Source of the DNA: Methylobacterium hispanicum
GTDB lineage: Bacteria; Pseudomonadota; Alphaproteobacteria; Rhizobiales; Beijerinckiaceae
Assembly: GCF_022179285.1 (NCBI RefSeq)
Contig: NZ_BPQO01000005.1
Coordinates: 124,001-188,000, forward strand
DNA: 64,000 nucleotides
Direction: 5' to 3'
Numbering within the stretch: the first letter of the stretch is position 1; each line of letters starts with the position of its first letter. The notes beneath the pieces were generated by a model. That model had not been told where the DNA came from, made no database searches, and worked only from the letters and a program-made list of their open reading frames with translations. Position numbers and translations under genes: made by a program. Below, piece after piece: positions 10,701 to 18,122 of the stretch.

Positions 10701-11254
10701 CCGTGGCGCTGCACCTCGACGTAGAGGTTGTCCGGCCCGAAGGCCGCCTTCAGCGCGGCGAGACGCGCGCGCGCGCGCTCGGGCTGTCCGGCCCGGATCG
10801 CGGTGTCGAGGGGGCCGGAGGGGCCGCCCGTGAGCGCGATCAGGCCGCCGGCCGATTCGGCGAGCGCCTCGGCCCGCACCCGCGCGGCCTCGCCGAGATC
10901 GTTGTCGAAATAGGCCCGCGAGGCGAGGCGCAGCAGGTTGCCGTAGCCCGCCTCGTCCTGGGCCAGCAGCACGATGTTGGTGACCTGAACCTGGCTGCGC
11001 CCCAGCGGGTCCGGCGCCTCGAAGGTCACCGCGAGCTGCATGCCGGCGATGGGCTGGATGCCGGTCCCCGCCGCCTTCTCGGAGAATTCCAGCGCGCCGA
11101 AGAGGTTGTTCGTGTCGGTGAGCGCGAGGGCCGGCTGCCGGTCGGCGGCGGCCGCCTTGACCAGGTCGCCGACCTTCAGGGCGCCCTCGAGCAGCGAGTA
11201 GGACGAGTGAACGTGGAGGTGGACATACCCCACCGCCTTGAGCTGACGCGCCAT
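7724..11254 (-). CDS. dnaE: DNA polymerase III subunit alpha
   Basis: The replicative polymerase catalytic subunit, 1176 residues, of the DnaE1 type. The N-terminal PHP domain starts at HLHVHSSYSLLEGA. The palm domain has the catalytic aspartates in PDFDIDFCVEGR (near 433-445) and FDFLGLKTLT (near 590). The fingers, a beta-clamp-binding region and an OB fold (VGRVAASVLDRSERRT, near 1010) follow. It is the last gene of the long minus-strand arrangement behind lolD but is separated from it by the glycosyltransferase on the other strand. The micropeptide at 11461 lies just upstream on the same strand. Confidence 0.97.
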   Translation of the reverse strand: MARQLKAVGYVHLHVHSSYSLLEGALKVGDLVKAAAADRQPALALTDTNNLFGALEFSEKAAGTGIQPIAGMQLAVTFEAPDPLGRSQVQVTNIVLLAQDEAGYGNLLRLASRAYFDNDLGEAARVRAEALAESAGGLIALTGGPSGPLDTAIRAGQPERARARLAALKAAFGPDNLYVEVQRHGLPDERRVEDALIALADAEGLSLVAANEPFFAKPDDFDAHDALLAIAEGRVVSDERRRRLTPSHGFKTRAEMAELFRDLPDALQATVEIAMRCAYRVRTRKPILPNFGSVAEEGLAESQRAQEAALAAEATTAVAEAIADDEPTELRRQAEAGLEARLEKHGPAPGFTPEQYRERLAFELDVIVKMKFPGYFLIVSDFIKWAKAHDIPVGPGRGSGAGSLVAWSLLITDLDPLRFGLLFERFLNPERVSMPDFDIDFCVEGRERVIQYVQRRYGERQVAQIITFGTLLARGVLRDVGRVLEMPYGQVDKLTKLVPQNPANPVTLAQAIEGEPKLQAAIEEEPVVARLMAHARKLEGLHRHASTHAAGVVIGDRPLEQLVPLYRDPKTGMRVTQFNMKWVEQAGLVKFDFLGLKTLTMLRCCTDLLKQRGIDIDLAALPLDDPKTYGPMGKGETVGVFQVESAGMRKALCEMQCDRLEDIIALVALYRPGPMANIPVYCERKLGRDAGNEAAWYPHPMLEPMLKETFGIIVYQEQVMEIAKVLAGYTLGEADMLRRAMGKKIRAEMDAQRERFVKGCTANGLTKAKADEIFDLLAKFADYGFNKSHAAAYALLTYQTAYLKGNHPVEFLAAAMTLDIDNTDKLAEFRQDAQRLKIPVDPPSINTSGEVFEVHGGRIRYALAAIKGVGREAVRAIIQARGDRPFKDLACLARRLNPRMVNKRVLESLVQAGALDCIEPDRARAFAAIEPMMKLAQGAAEAESTGITDMFGGVVSDTVSLRIPPHELWPMADKLKREYAAIGFFVSGHPLDEYGDLLGKLRVQSWAEFCRAVRSGTTSVGRVAASVLDRSERRTKTGNKLGIVTLSDQTGHFEAIIFSEGLGHYREILEPGKPLVLQLQANLEGEDVRARIMTAEPLDAAVARYQKGMRIFLRDERPIPTVQQRLANRGEGEVSLILMLDGAREVEVRLPGKYQATPAIAGALRAVPGVVQVEVN

Positions 11255-11460
11255 GACCGACCTTGTTCGTGGCCGGACAGGATCGCCGAGAGGCGTGGGG
11301 GGAGTCTGTCACCGCCGCGCCGCACCGCCCGGGATATCCACGATTCTCCGCCCGCCCTCCCCGGTCCGCGCGTCGATTCCGCCCGCGCGCCGGTGATCGG
11401 GCGACTTTCCTGTGCGCAACGCGGCGCAGCGGGAACAAACCGCGTCCGCGCAACCGGCCG

Positions 11461-11565
11461 CTAATTCAACGGCGCCAAGGCTACGCCCCAGGCCGCGAGC
11501 GCGACCGACAGGAGCCCGAACGCCATGAACTCCGCCATGCCCGTGAGGATCATCCGCTTCAGCAT
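11461..11565 (-). CDS. candidate SOS-controlled membrane micropeptide (34 aa)
   Basis: An ATG at 11563-11565 opens a 34-codon frame ending in TAG, reading MLKRMILTGMAEFMAFGLLS then VALAAWGVALAPLN. It has a positively charged N-terminus, one transmembrane helix and no charged residues after position 12. A GGGAG Shine-Dalgarno-like sequence precedes the ATG. A LexA box (11582-11596) lies 16 bp upstream of the start and a second box 12 bp beyond it. The organisation recalls SidA of Caulobacter, a roughly 29-residue inner-membrane division inhibitor under LexA control. I claim similarity of design, not homology. Confidence 0.5.
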   Translation of the reverse strand: MLKRMILTGMAEFMAFGLLSVALAAWGVALAPLN

Positions 11566-11581
11566 CTGCCGCGTCTCCCGA

Positions 11582-11596
11582 GAACAATTGAGGAAC
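11582..11596. promoter_or_regulatory. LexA (SOS) box 1
   Basis: The sequence GAAC-AATTGAG-GAAC is an exact match to the alphaproteobacterial LexA operator GAAC-N7-GAAC (GTTC-N7-GTTC on the other strand). It sits just upstream of the micropeptide start, where LexA binding would block the promoter. Confidence 0.75.
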
Positions 11597-11608
11597 AAGG
11601 CCACTATT

Positions 11609-11623
11609 GTTCGCTTTATGTTC
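11609..11623. promoter_or_regulatory. LexA (SOS) box 2
   Basis: GTTC-GCTTTAT-GTTC is again an exact alphaproteobacterial LexA operator. It starts 27 bp from the start of box 1, about 2.5 helical turns. A pair suggests tight SOS repression. The glycosyltransferase on the plus strand starts 225 bp away, so the micropeptide is the more likely target. Confidence 0.75.
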
Positions 11624-11847
11624 TACGTAAAGGCGCGCGGCTGACGAACCCAAGACCAGGGTTAACGAAATCCCCGGGCCCTGTTCGACGCCGAAGGTAT
11701 CGGGCGCATCGTGATAGGTTGGATGACCGTTTGCGATACGGCGCAACCTGACACATTGCAGAAGCAACCCCACCTGCTAGATCCCCCGGCTTCGAGCAGA
11801 GGCGCCGCGGGAGCCGGGCAATTCAACGCGATCGTGCTTTCGTCAGG

Positions 11848-13122
11848 ATGGAGTTCTTCCTGGTGGCCGTCGGGACGCACGGCGACGTGCTGCCCTTCAT
11901 CGCCCTCGGCGCCGAGATGGCGCGCCGGGGCCATGGGGTCGCGCTGGCCGCGCCCGCCCCGTTCGAGCCGCTGGCCCGACGGGCCGGCCTGCCCTTCCAG
12001 CCCCTCGGCACGGTGGCCCAGTACGACGCGATGACCCGCTCGCCCGACCTCTGGCACCCGCGCCGGGGCGTGAGGCCGCTCTTCGACTACGTGTCCGGCC
12101 TCACCGAGACCACGCTGCTCTGGCTCGGGGCGAGCTGGTCCCGGGAGCGGCGCGGCGTGGTGGTCGCCTCGCCCCTGGCGCTCGGCGCGCGCCTCGCCCA
12201 GGACCTCTACGACCTGCCGCTGGCGACGCTGCAGGTGATGCCGTTCCTCATCGAGAGCCGGATCGCGCCGCCGCGCCTGCCGGGCCTGCCGCTGCCGCGC
12301 TTCCTCTCGGCCCGGTTCCGGCACTGGCTCGGCGTCGGCGCGGACGCCTACGCGATCGGCCCCGTCGCCCTGCCGCCGCTGAACGCCCTGCGGACCCGGC
12401 TCGGGCTCGCCCCCGTCCGGCGCCTGCGGCACTGGTGGAACAGCCCGACGCGGATGCTGCTGATGTTCCCCGACTGGTTCACCCCGCCGCAGCGGGACTG
12501 GCCGGCCCAGGCGGTGCAGATCGGCTTCCCGTTGGTCGATCGCTTCGGCGACGCCGCCGAGATCCCGCCGGACCTCGCCGCCTTCCTGGACGCGGGCGAG
12601 CGGCCGCTCGTCTTCACCTACGGCTCGGCCATGCGGCACGGGGCGCGCTTCTTCGAGACGGCCCTGGACCTGTGCCGACGGATGGGGCGGCGCGGCGTGC
12701 TGCTGGCGCCCCAGTCCGGGCAGATCCCGCGCGACCTGCCGCCCGGCATCATCCACCTGCCCTACGCGCCGTTCGGGGCGCTGCTGCCGCGCTGCGCGGC
12801 GCTCATCCACCACGGCGGCATCGGCACCGTGGCGCAGGCGCTCGCGGCCGGCATCCCGCAACTCGTGGTGCCGGTCGCCTTCGACCATTTCGACGAGGGC
12901 CGCCGGCTCGCCGAGCTCGGGCTCGGCGCCGTGCTGAGCCGCCGCGCCTTCCGCCCGCGCGAGGCGGCCTCCCTGCTCGACCGCCTGATCGGCGACCCCG
13001 CGGTCGCCCGCGCCTGCGCGGCGGTGCGCGAGCGGATGCGCGCGGATCCGGACCAGATCGCGCGCGCCTGCGACGCGGCGGAGGCGATGCTGTCGGTGCC
13101 GGGCCTGCGGGCGGCGTCCTGA
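11848..13122 (+). CDS. UDP-glycosyltransferase family protein (GT1/GT28 fold)
   Basis: A 424-residue GT-B glycosyltransferase. The N-terminal half begins VGTHGDVLPFIALG, the usual loop of GT1/GT28 enzymes that act on sterols, lipids or macrolides. The C-terminal half has the nucleotide-sugar motif HHGGIGTVAQALAAGIP near 320 and PVAFDHFDEGRRLAELG. Acceptors for bacterial relatives include hopanoids, carotenoids and glycolipids; nothing here decides. It is a single gene between two minus-strand units. Confidence 0.8.
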   Translation: MEFFLVAVGTHGDVLPFIALGAEMARRGHGVALAAPAPFEPLARRAGLPFQPLGTVAQYDAMTRSPDLWHPRRGVRPLFDYVSGLTETTLLWLGASWSRERRGVVVASPLALGARLAQDLYDLPLATLQVMPFLIESRIAPPRLPGLPLPRFLSARFRHWLGVGADAYAIGPVALPPLNALRTRLGLAPVRRLRHWWNSPTRMLLMFPDWFTPPQRDWPAQAVQIGFPLVDRFGDAAEIPPDLAAFLDAGERPLVFTYGSAMRHGARFFETALDLCRRMGRRGVLLAPQSGQIPRDLPPGIIHLPYAPFGALLPRCAALIHHGGIGTVAQALAAGIPQLVVPVAFDHFDEGRRLAELGLGAVLSRRAFRPREAASLLDRLIGDPAVARACAAVRERMRADPDQIARACDAAEAMLSVPGLRAAS

Positions 13123-13138
13123 GCGACAGCCCGCGACC

Positions 13139-13846
13139 TCAATCGAGCTGGTGGATCAACCCGTCCCGGATCGTGACCCGGCGGTCCATGCGGGCGGCCA
13201 GATCCATGTTGTGGGTGGCGATGAGCGCCGCCAGCCCCGAGGCGCGCACCAGCGCCAGCAGGATCCCGAAGACGTGGTCGGCCGTCTGCGGGTCGAGGTT
13301 GCCCGTGGGCTCGTCGGCGAGCAGCAGGCGCGGGCCGTTGGCGACCGCGCGGGCGATGGCGACGCGCTGCTGCTCGCCGCCGGACAATTCGGCCGGGCGG
13401 TGCGGCAGGCGGTCCTTGAGGCCGAGGAAGCCGAGGAGTTCGGCGGCGCGCGCCTTGGCCTCGGTGCGCTTCAGACCCCGGATGAGCTGGGGCATCACCA
13501 CGTTCTCCAGCGCCGAGAACTCCGGCAGGAGATGGTGGAACTGGTAGACGAAGCCCATCTCCTCGCGGCGGAAGCGCGTGCGCTCGGCATCGCTCATCGC
13601 GGCGGTCGGCTGTCCGCCGACATAGACCTCGCCGCCGTCCGGACGCTCCAGCAGGCCCGCGAGGTGCAGGAGCGTGGACTTGCCGGCGCCCGACGGCGCC
13701 ACCAGGGCGACGAGCTCGCCCGGCCAGATCGCGAGGTCGGCGCCGCGGAGGATCTCCAGGGCGCCCTCGGCCTGCTTGTAGCGCCGCTCGACGCGGGCGA
13801 AGAACAGGGCCGGCACCGGCTGGCTGCCGGGGGCATCGGTGCTCAT
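13139..13846 (-). CDS. lolD: lipoprotein-releasing ABC transporter ATP-binding protein
   Basis: The ATPase of the LolCDE complex that extracts lipoproteins from the inner membrane for delivery to LolA. 235 residues. Walker A PSGAGKST is at 51-58, the signature LSGGEQQR near 148, Walker [13 protein letters not shown] near 168, and the H-loop in ATHNMDLA. The MacB/LolD-like region [18 protein letters not shown], which contacts the permease, is present. It is 14 bp downstream of the permease gene on the same strand. Confidence 0.92.
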   Translation of the reverse strand: MSTDAPGSQPVPALFFARVERRYKQAEGALEILRGADLAIWPGELVALVAPSGAGKSTLLHLAGLLERPDGGEVYVGGQPTAAMSDAERTRFRREEMGFVYQFHHLLPEFSALENVVMPQLIRGLKRTEAKARAAELLGFLGLKDRLPHRPAELSGGEQQRVAIARAVANGPRLLLADEPTGNLDPQTADHVFGILLALVRASGLAALIATHNMDLAARMDRRVTIRDGLIHQLD

Positions 13847-13860
13847 GGCGGTTCCCGGTC

Positions 13861-15171
13861 TCAGCCGTAGCGCAGCGCCTGCACCGGATCGAGCCGGGCC
13901 GCGCGCCAGGAAGGATAGAGCGTCGCGGCGAGCGACAGCAGGAAGGCGGTGACGACCACGACCGTGATCTCGCCCGAGTTCATCTCGGCCGGGATCTCGG
14001 CCAGGAAGCGCACGGTCGGGTCCCAGGCGCCGGGGAAGAGCACGCGCTGGATCGGCTTGATGTTGAGCGTGATCGCGATGCCGAGGACCAGCCCCGAGAG
14101 CGTGCCGACGAGCCCGATCAGCGCGCCGTTGATCAGGAAGACCCGCATCACCGTGCCGGGCGTCGCCCCCATGGTGCGCAGGATGGCGATGTCGCTCGAC
14201 TTGTCGCGCACCAGCAGGATCAGGCCGGAGACGATGTTCAGGGTCGCCACCACCACGATCAGGCTGAGGATCAGGAACATCACGTTGCGCTCGACCTCGA
14301 GCGCGCCGAAGAAGGTGCGGTTGCGCTGGCGCCAGTCGGTGAGCAGGATCGGGCGCTCGGCGGCGAGTTCCAGGGGCTCGCGCATGGCGCCGACCTCGTC
14401 CGGATGATCGATGTAGATCTCGATCATCGAGACGTCGCCCTCCTTGTTGAAGAAGGCCTGGGACTCGGCGAGCGGCATGAACACGAAGGTCGAGTCGAAC
14501 TCGGTCATGCCGATCTCGAACACCGCCTTGACGGCGTAGCTCTTGGTGCGCGGCGCCGTGCCGAAGGGCGTGGTCGAGCCCTTGGGCGTCGAGAGCGTGA
14601 TGGTGTCGCCTGCCTGGAGGCCGAGCGCGTCGGCGAGCCGCCGGCCGATGATCACGCCGGAGCCGTCGTCGAACCCTTCGAGCGTGCCCCCGCGCAGCGA
14701 TCTCGAGATCGCCGCCATGCCGTCGAGATCCGCGCCGCGCACGCCGCGGACCAGCACGCCGCTGCCGCCGTAGGGCGAGGAGGCGAAGGCCTGCCCCTCG
14801 ACGAGCGGGATCGCCGCGCGCACGCCGGCCACCTTCGCGAGGCGGTCGGACAGATCCTCGTAGTCGGTGAAGGTGCGGTCGATGGGCGTCGCGAAGACGT
14901 GCCCGTTGATGCCGATGATCTTCGACATCAGCTCGGAGCGGAAGCCGTTCATCACCGAGAGCACGATGATGAGCGTGGCGACGCCCAGCGCGATGCCGAG
15001 CACCGAGAAGAAGGCCACCACCGAGACCCCGCCCCCCCGGCGGCGCGCCCGGAGATACCGGCCCGCGATGATCCACTCGAAGGCCGCGAAGGGCGCCGTC
15101 GTGCCGGCGCGCCCGAGGAGGGCGGCGAGCCGCGCGGTCCGTCCGCCCGTTTCCGTCGCGCTGCCAGCCAT
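13861..15171 (-). CDS. lolC: lipoprotein-releasing ABC transporter permease, LolC/LolE family
   Basis: A 436-residue inner-membrane permease. One transmembrane helix lies near 50-73 ([19 protein letters not shown]), then a large periplasmic domain, then three helices in the C-terminal third. The start of the mature domain, [14 protein letters not shown], is typical of the family. Alphaproteobacteria have a single LolC/E-type (LolF) protein that forms a homodimer with LolD, which fits one permease gene here. It lies 9 bp after proS. Confidence 0.9.
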   Translation of the reverse strand: MAGSATETGGRTARLAALLGRAGTTAPFAAFEWIIAGRYLRARRRGGGVSVVAFFSVLGIALGVATLIIVLSVMNGFRSELMSKIIGINGHVFATPIDRTFTDYEDLSDRLAKVAGVRAAIPLVEGQAFASSPYGGSGVLVRGVRGADLDGMAAISRSLRGGTLEGFDDGSGVIIGRRLADALGLQAGDTITLSTPKGSTTPFGTAPRTKSYAVKAVFEIGMTEFDSTFVFMPLAESQAFFNKEGDVSMIEIYIDHPDEVGAMREPLELAAERPILLTDWRQRNRTFFGALEVERNVMFLILSLIVVVATLNIVSGLILLVRDKSSDIAILRTMGATPGTVMRVFLINGALIGLVGTLSGLVLGIAITLNIKPIQRVLFPGAWDPTVRFLAEIPAEMNSGEITVVVVTAFLLSLAATLYPSWRAARLDPVQALRYG

Positions 15172-15180
15172 CGTGCGCCT

Positions 15181-16506
15181 TCAGATCCGCCGGATGCGGG
15201 TGACGAGATCGACGGGCGCGACCGCCTCGCGCTCGCCGCCCGCCCGCCGCTTCAGCTCGACCTTGCCCTCGGCCAGGCCCTTCGGGCCCACCACGACCTG
15301 CCAGGGCAGGCCGATGAGGTCGGCGGTCGCGAACTTGGCGCCGGGTCGCTCGTCGCGGTCGTCGTAGAGCACCGAGAGGTTGGCGGCCTCGAGTTGCGCC
15401 TGAATCTCCCCGCAGGCGGCGTCCGTTGCTGCATCGCCAACCTTCAGATTGATCAGCGCGACGTCGAAGGGCGCCACCGCGTCCGGCCAGATGATGCCCC
15501 CCTCATCATGGCTCGCCTCGACGATCGCGGCGACGAGCCGGCTCGGACCGATGCCGTAGGAGCCCATATGGACCGGCCGCTCGATGCCGTCCGGACCCGC
15601 GACCTTTGCGCCCATCGGCTCGGAGTATTTGGTGCCGAAGTAGAAGATGTGGCCGACCTCGATGCCGCGGGCGGCGAGACGGTCGGCCTCCGGCACCTCG
15701 GCGAAGGCGTCGGCCTCGTGCATCTCGTCGGTGGCGGCGTAGTGCGAGGTCCAGGCATCGACGATGCCCTGAAGGGCCGCCACGTCCTCGAAATCGGTGT
15801 TGGCCGGCGGGATCGGGAAGTCGAGATAGGCGCGGTCGCAGAAGACTTCGCTCTCGCCGGTCTTGGCCAGGATGATGAACTCGTGGCTTAGGTCGCCGCC
15901 GATCGGGCCGGTGTCGGCGCGCATCGGGATCGCCTTGAGGCCAAGCCCCGCAAAGGTGCGCAGGTAGGCCACGAACATCCGGTTGTAGGCGTGGCGGGCG
16001 CCGGCCTGGTCGAAATCGAAGGAGTAGGCGTCCTTCATCAGGAACTCTCGCGAGCGCATCGTGCCGAAGCGCGGGCGCACCTCGTCGCGGAACTTCCACG
16101 AGATCTGATAGAGGTTCTTCGGTAGGTCCTTGTAGGAGCGCACGCTCGCGCGGAAGATCTCGGTCACCACCTCCTCGGCGGTCGGACCATAGAGGATGTC
16201 GCGGTCGTGGCGGTCCTTGATGCGCAGCATCTCCTTGCCGTAGGCGTCGTAGCGGCCCGACTCCCGCCAGAGATCGGCCGACTGCACGGTTGGCATCAGC
16301 AACTCGACGGCACCCGCCCGGTCCTGCTCCTCGCGGATTACCGCGCAGACCCGGTTCAGCACGCGCAAGCCCAGCGGCAGCCAAGCGTAGATGCCCGCGG
16401 CTTCCTGGCGGATCAGGCCCGCGCGCAGCATCAGGCGGTGCGAGATGATCTCGGCCTCTTTGGGCGTCTCGCGCAGGGTGGGCAGGAAGTAGCGGGAGAG
16501 ACGCAT
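15181..16506 (-). CDS. proS: prolyl-tRNA synthetase, short form without editing insert
   Basis: Class II aminoacyl-tRNA synthetase charging tRNA-Pro. The ATG at 16504-16506 gives [20 protein letters not shown], the usual N-terminus, and a length of 441 residues. E. coli-type ProRS is about 570 because of an inserted Ala-tRNA-Pro editing domain between motifs 2 and 3. That insert is missing, as in other alphaproteobacteria, where a free-standing editing protein elsewhere in the genome does the job. The motif 2 area ([16 protein letters not shown]) and motif 3 ([10 protein letters not shown]) are intact. It is in the mce-DUF1467-proS-lolC arrangement. Confidence 0.95.
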   Translation of the reverse strand: MRLSRYFLPTLRETPKEAEIISHRLMLRAGLIRQEAAGIYAWLPLGLRVLNRVCAVIREEQDRAGAVELLMPTVQSADLWRESGRYDAYGKEMLRIKDRHDRDILYGPTAEEVVTEIFRASVRSYKDLPKNLYQISWKFRDEVRPRFGTMRSREFLMKDAYSFDFDQAGARHAYNRMFVAYLRTFAGLGLKAIPMRADTGPIGGDLSHEFIILAKTGESEVFCDRAYLDFPIPPANTDFEDVAALQGIVDAWTSHYAATDEMHEADAFAEVPEADRLAARGIEVGHIFYFGTKYSEPMGAKVAGPDGIERPVHMGSYGIGPSRLVAAIVEASHDEGGIIWPDAVAPFDVALINLKVGDAATDAACGEIQAQLEAANLSVLYDDRDERPGAKFATADLIGLPWQVVVGPKGLAEGKVELKRRAGGEREAVAPVDLVTRIRRI

Positions 16507-16710
16507 GACGATCCGATCGCGGTCCGGACAGGCTTGATCTGGCACGGCGGGAGCATTCCGCGCCGAGCGCACACAACACATTGCCTCGGGAAAACACAAG
16601 CGCTGGGCACCCGGGGCCGGCGCGCCGCGCGATTTCCACACCGACGCAAAGGCCCCGCAGGGATCGTTCCCCGGGGCGGCAAAAAAGAGCACTTTTCGCC
16701 CTTGGGGGGC

Positions 16711-16738
16711 GTGACAGCACGAACTGTTGTTCCTATAA
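16711..16738 (+). promoter_or_regulatory. sigma-70-like promoter
   Basis: A GTGACA -35 element (16711-16716) and a CTATAA -10 element (16733-16738) are 16 bp apart. Expected start of transcription is near 16745. No protein gene follows on the plus strand before the terminator at 16862. Confidence 0.45.
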
Positions 16739-16744
16739 GCGCTC

Positions 16745-16896
16745 TCGCGATGTTTGCGACGCCCGGCAGAGGTGGCGCAGGGTCCGAGTCTCGGGAGGAA
16801 AAACCGACCGCCACGCAGGCAATGCGTAGGTCAATCAAGGTCGATCCATCTATGCTCTTCGAAAAGCAAGGCCTCAGGCCTTGCTTTTTTGTTTTT
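16745..16896 (+). ncRNA. candidate small RNA of about 150 nt
   Basis: The interval runs from the predicted start of transcription to an intrinsic terminator and contains no credible reading frame; a 20-codon frame beginning at 16821 has its ribosome-binding sequence too far upstream. A purine-rich GGGAGGAAAAA stretch near 16793 might be exposed for pairing. This is a positional inference only. Confidence 0.3.
16862..16896 (+). terminator. intrinsic terminator
   Basis: A 12-bp perfect stem (AAAAGCAAGGCC, loop TCA, then the complement) is followed by a T-rich tail broken by one G. On the plus strand it would end the candidate small RNA. On the minus strand the A-rich side gives a stem with T's as well, so it could also end the DUF1467 transcript. 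Confidence 0.85.
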
Positions 16897-16969
16897 GGGC
16901 GCATCGAAACCCGCTGCTATCCCGTCCTGCACGCGTCGGCTTGCGCCGAGCTTGCCGAACGAGGCGCGT

Positions 16970-17305
16970 CTACAGTCCGGCGAGAGGGAAGATCGCCAGC
17001 GCAGCGAGGAAGACGGCGCCGGCGAACAGCGTGGTCCAGATTGCCTTCTCGCGCAGGCGCGGGCGCGCGGGCGCGCCCGGGTCCTGACCCTGCACGATAT
17101 GCTCGGGCCTGGTCTCGGGCTGGTTGCGGATCGGCAGGATCGCGAAGAGCAGCGTCCACCAGACCACGAAGTAGAGTGCGATGGCGCCGGCAATCGTCAG
17201 CTTGAACAGCGACACCGCCACGGCAACGAACACCGCGACGAGGACGACGACGAGGGCGAGCGTGCGTCCCGTCGATCGCGCCACCTGGTCCAAGAACCCG
17301 CTCAC
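16970..17305 (-). CDS. DUF1467 family membrane protein
   Basis: A 111-residue protein with two or three transmembrane helices. The first lies at 15-40, then IALYFVVWWTLLFAILP, the DUF1467 hallmark, then an acidic/basic loop with GQDPGAPARPRL and a last helix. A GTG start (17303-17305) comes 3 bp after the mce stop. Family members are often about 90 residues, so translation could begin further in. DUF1467 genes sit beside mce and proS in many alphaproteobacteria; the role is unknown. Confidence 0.8.
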   Translation of the reverse strand: MSGFLDQVARSTGRTLALVVVLVAVFVAVAVSLFKLTIAGAIALYFVVWWTLLFAILPIRNQPETRPEHIVQGQDPGAPARPRLREKAIWTTLFAGAVFLAALAIFPLAGL

Positions 17306-17308
17306 GCC

Positions 17309-17713
17309 TTAAACCTGCTCCAACTCGACTAGCGTCCCGAGGAAGTCTTTCGGGTGAAGGAAGAGCACCGGCTTGCCGTGGGCGCCGATCCTCGGCTCGC
17401 CCGTGCCGAGAACGCGGGCACCTTGCGCCTTCAGCTTGTCGCGGGCGGCAAGGATGTCGTCCACCTCGTAGCAGACGTGGTGGATGCCACCGCTCGGGTT
17501 GCGCTCGACGAAGGCGGCGATCGGCGAGTCCGCACCCAGCGGGGCCATCAGCTCAATCTTGCTGTTGGGCAGCTCGACGAAGACGACGGTGACGCCGTGC
17601 TCGGGCTGCGGCAGCGGCGGCTGCACGGTGGCGCCGAGCGTGTCGCGGTAGACCGCACAGGCGGCGTCGAGGTCGCGCACCGCGATCGCCACGTGGTTGA
17701 GCCGGCCGATCAT
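17309..17713 (-). CDS. mce: methylmalonyl-CoA epimerase
   Basis: A 134-residue VOC-fold enzyme that interconverts (R)- and (S)-methylmalonyl-CoA. In methylotrophs it serves the ethylmalonyl-CoA pathway as well as propionate use. The start MIGRLNHVAIAVRDL and the block GGIHHVCYEVDDI carry the metal-binding His residues, and the last metal-binding Glu is in LGTLVELEQV at the end. The ATG at 17711-17713 fits the usual N-terminus; the open frame upstream is intergenic sequence with repeats. Confidence 0.92.
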   Translation of the reverse strand: MIGRLNHVAIAVRDLDAACAVYRDTLGATVQPPLPQPEHGVTVVFVELPNSKIELMAPLGADSPIAAFVERNPSGGIHHVCYEVDDILAARDKLKAQGARVLGTGEPRIGAHGKPVLFLHPKDFLGTLVELEQV

Positions 17714-18122
17714 TGGTTCCTCCGTGTGGTCTTGTTGCCGCCCCCGAAGGCGGGCCCCCTCCCTTTTAGGAAGCGGGACGGAATGAGGGGTATGGGACTT
17801 CCGGACAAAGCGGAAGATCCACACGCATCCCCCTGCCCCGCAGGGGCTACCAGATTCGCACGTCCGACTCCGATCTCATCGAGAGGCTGGCCCGCTTCGG
17901 TTGGGGCCTGAGCCGCACCGTACTCCCCCTCCCGTGGGGAGGGGGGCGGGGTGAGGAATGAGAACTCTACGGACGGGGCGAGCCACCGCCGCGGAACCGC
18001 GAAGACCCCTCCGTAGGGCCCGGGGCCCTCACCCTGTCCCTCTCCCGCACGGGAGAGGAGACTTGCACCTCGTTCGGACGATGGGTGAATACGATAGCCC
18101 GCAGAGGGTGGGCGCTTGAGCC
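17714..18122. other. 409-bp gap with palindromic repeats
   Basis: No gene is seen. The stretch 17924-18062 holds CCCTCCCGTGGGGAGGG-like and CCCTCTCCCGCACGGGAGAGG hairpins around a core, with the same look as the dispersed elements at 50.5 and 59.7 kb. A GAGGGGTATG motif occurs near 17788. It interrupts the otherwise tight rnj-mce spacing. Confidence 0.6.

Larger units (their letters stand above)
16507..16969. other. 463-bp gap with a candidate small-RNA unit
   Basis: There is no convincing protein gene. The left half is the leader of proS on the minus strand. The right half has a plus-strand promoter-like sequence, a GC-rich stretch and an intrinsic terminator, described separately. No known RNA family was recognised. 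Confidence 0.5.

Noticed and set aside
8063..11464. Long plus-strand frame antisense to dnaE
   Set aside because: Mirror of dnaE codon bias, rich in Arg/Val/Glu/Asp repeats without domain pattern; dnaE itself is unambiguous.
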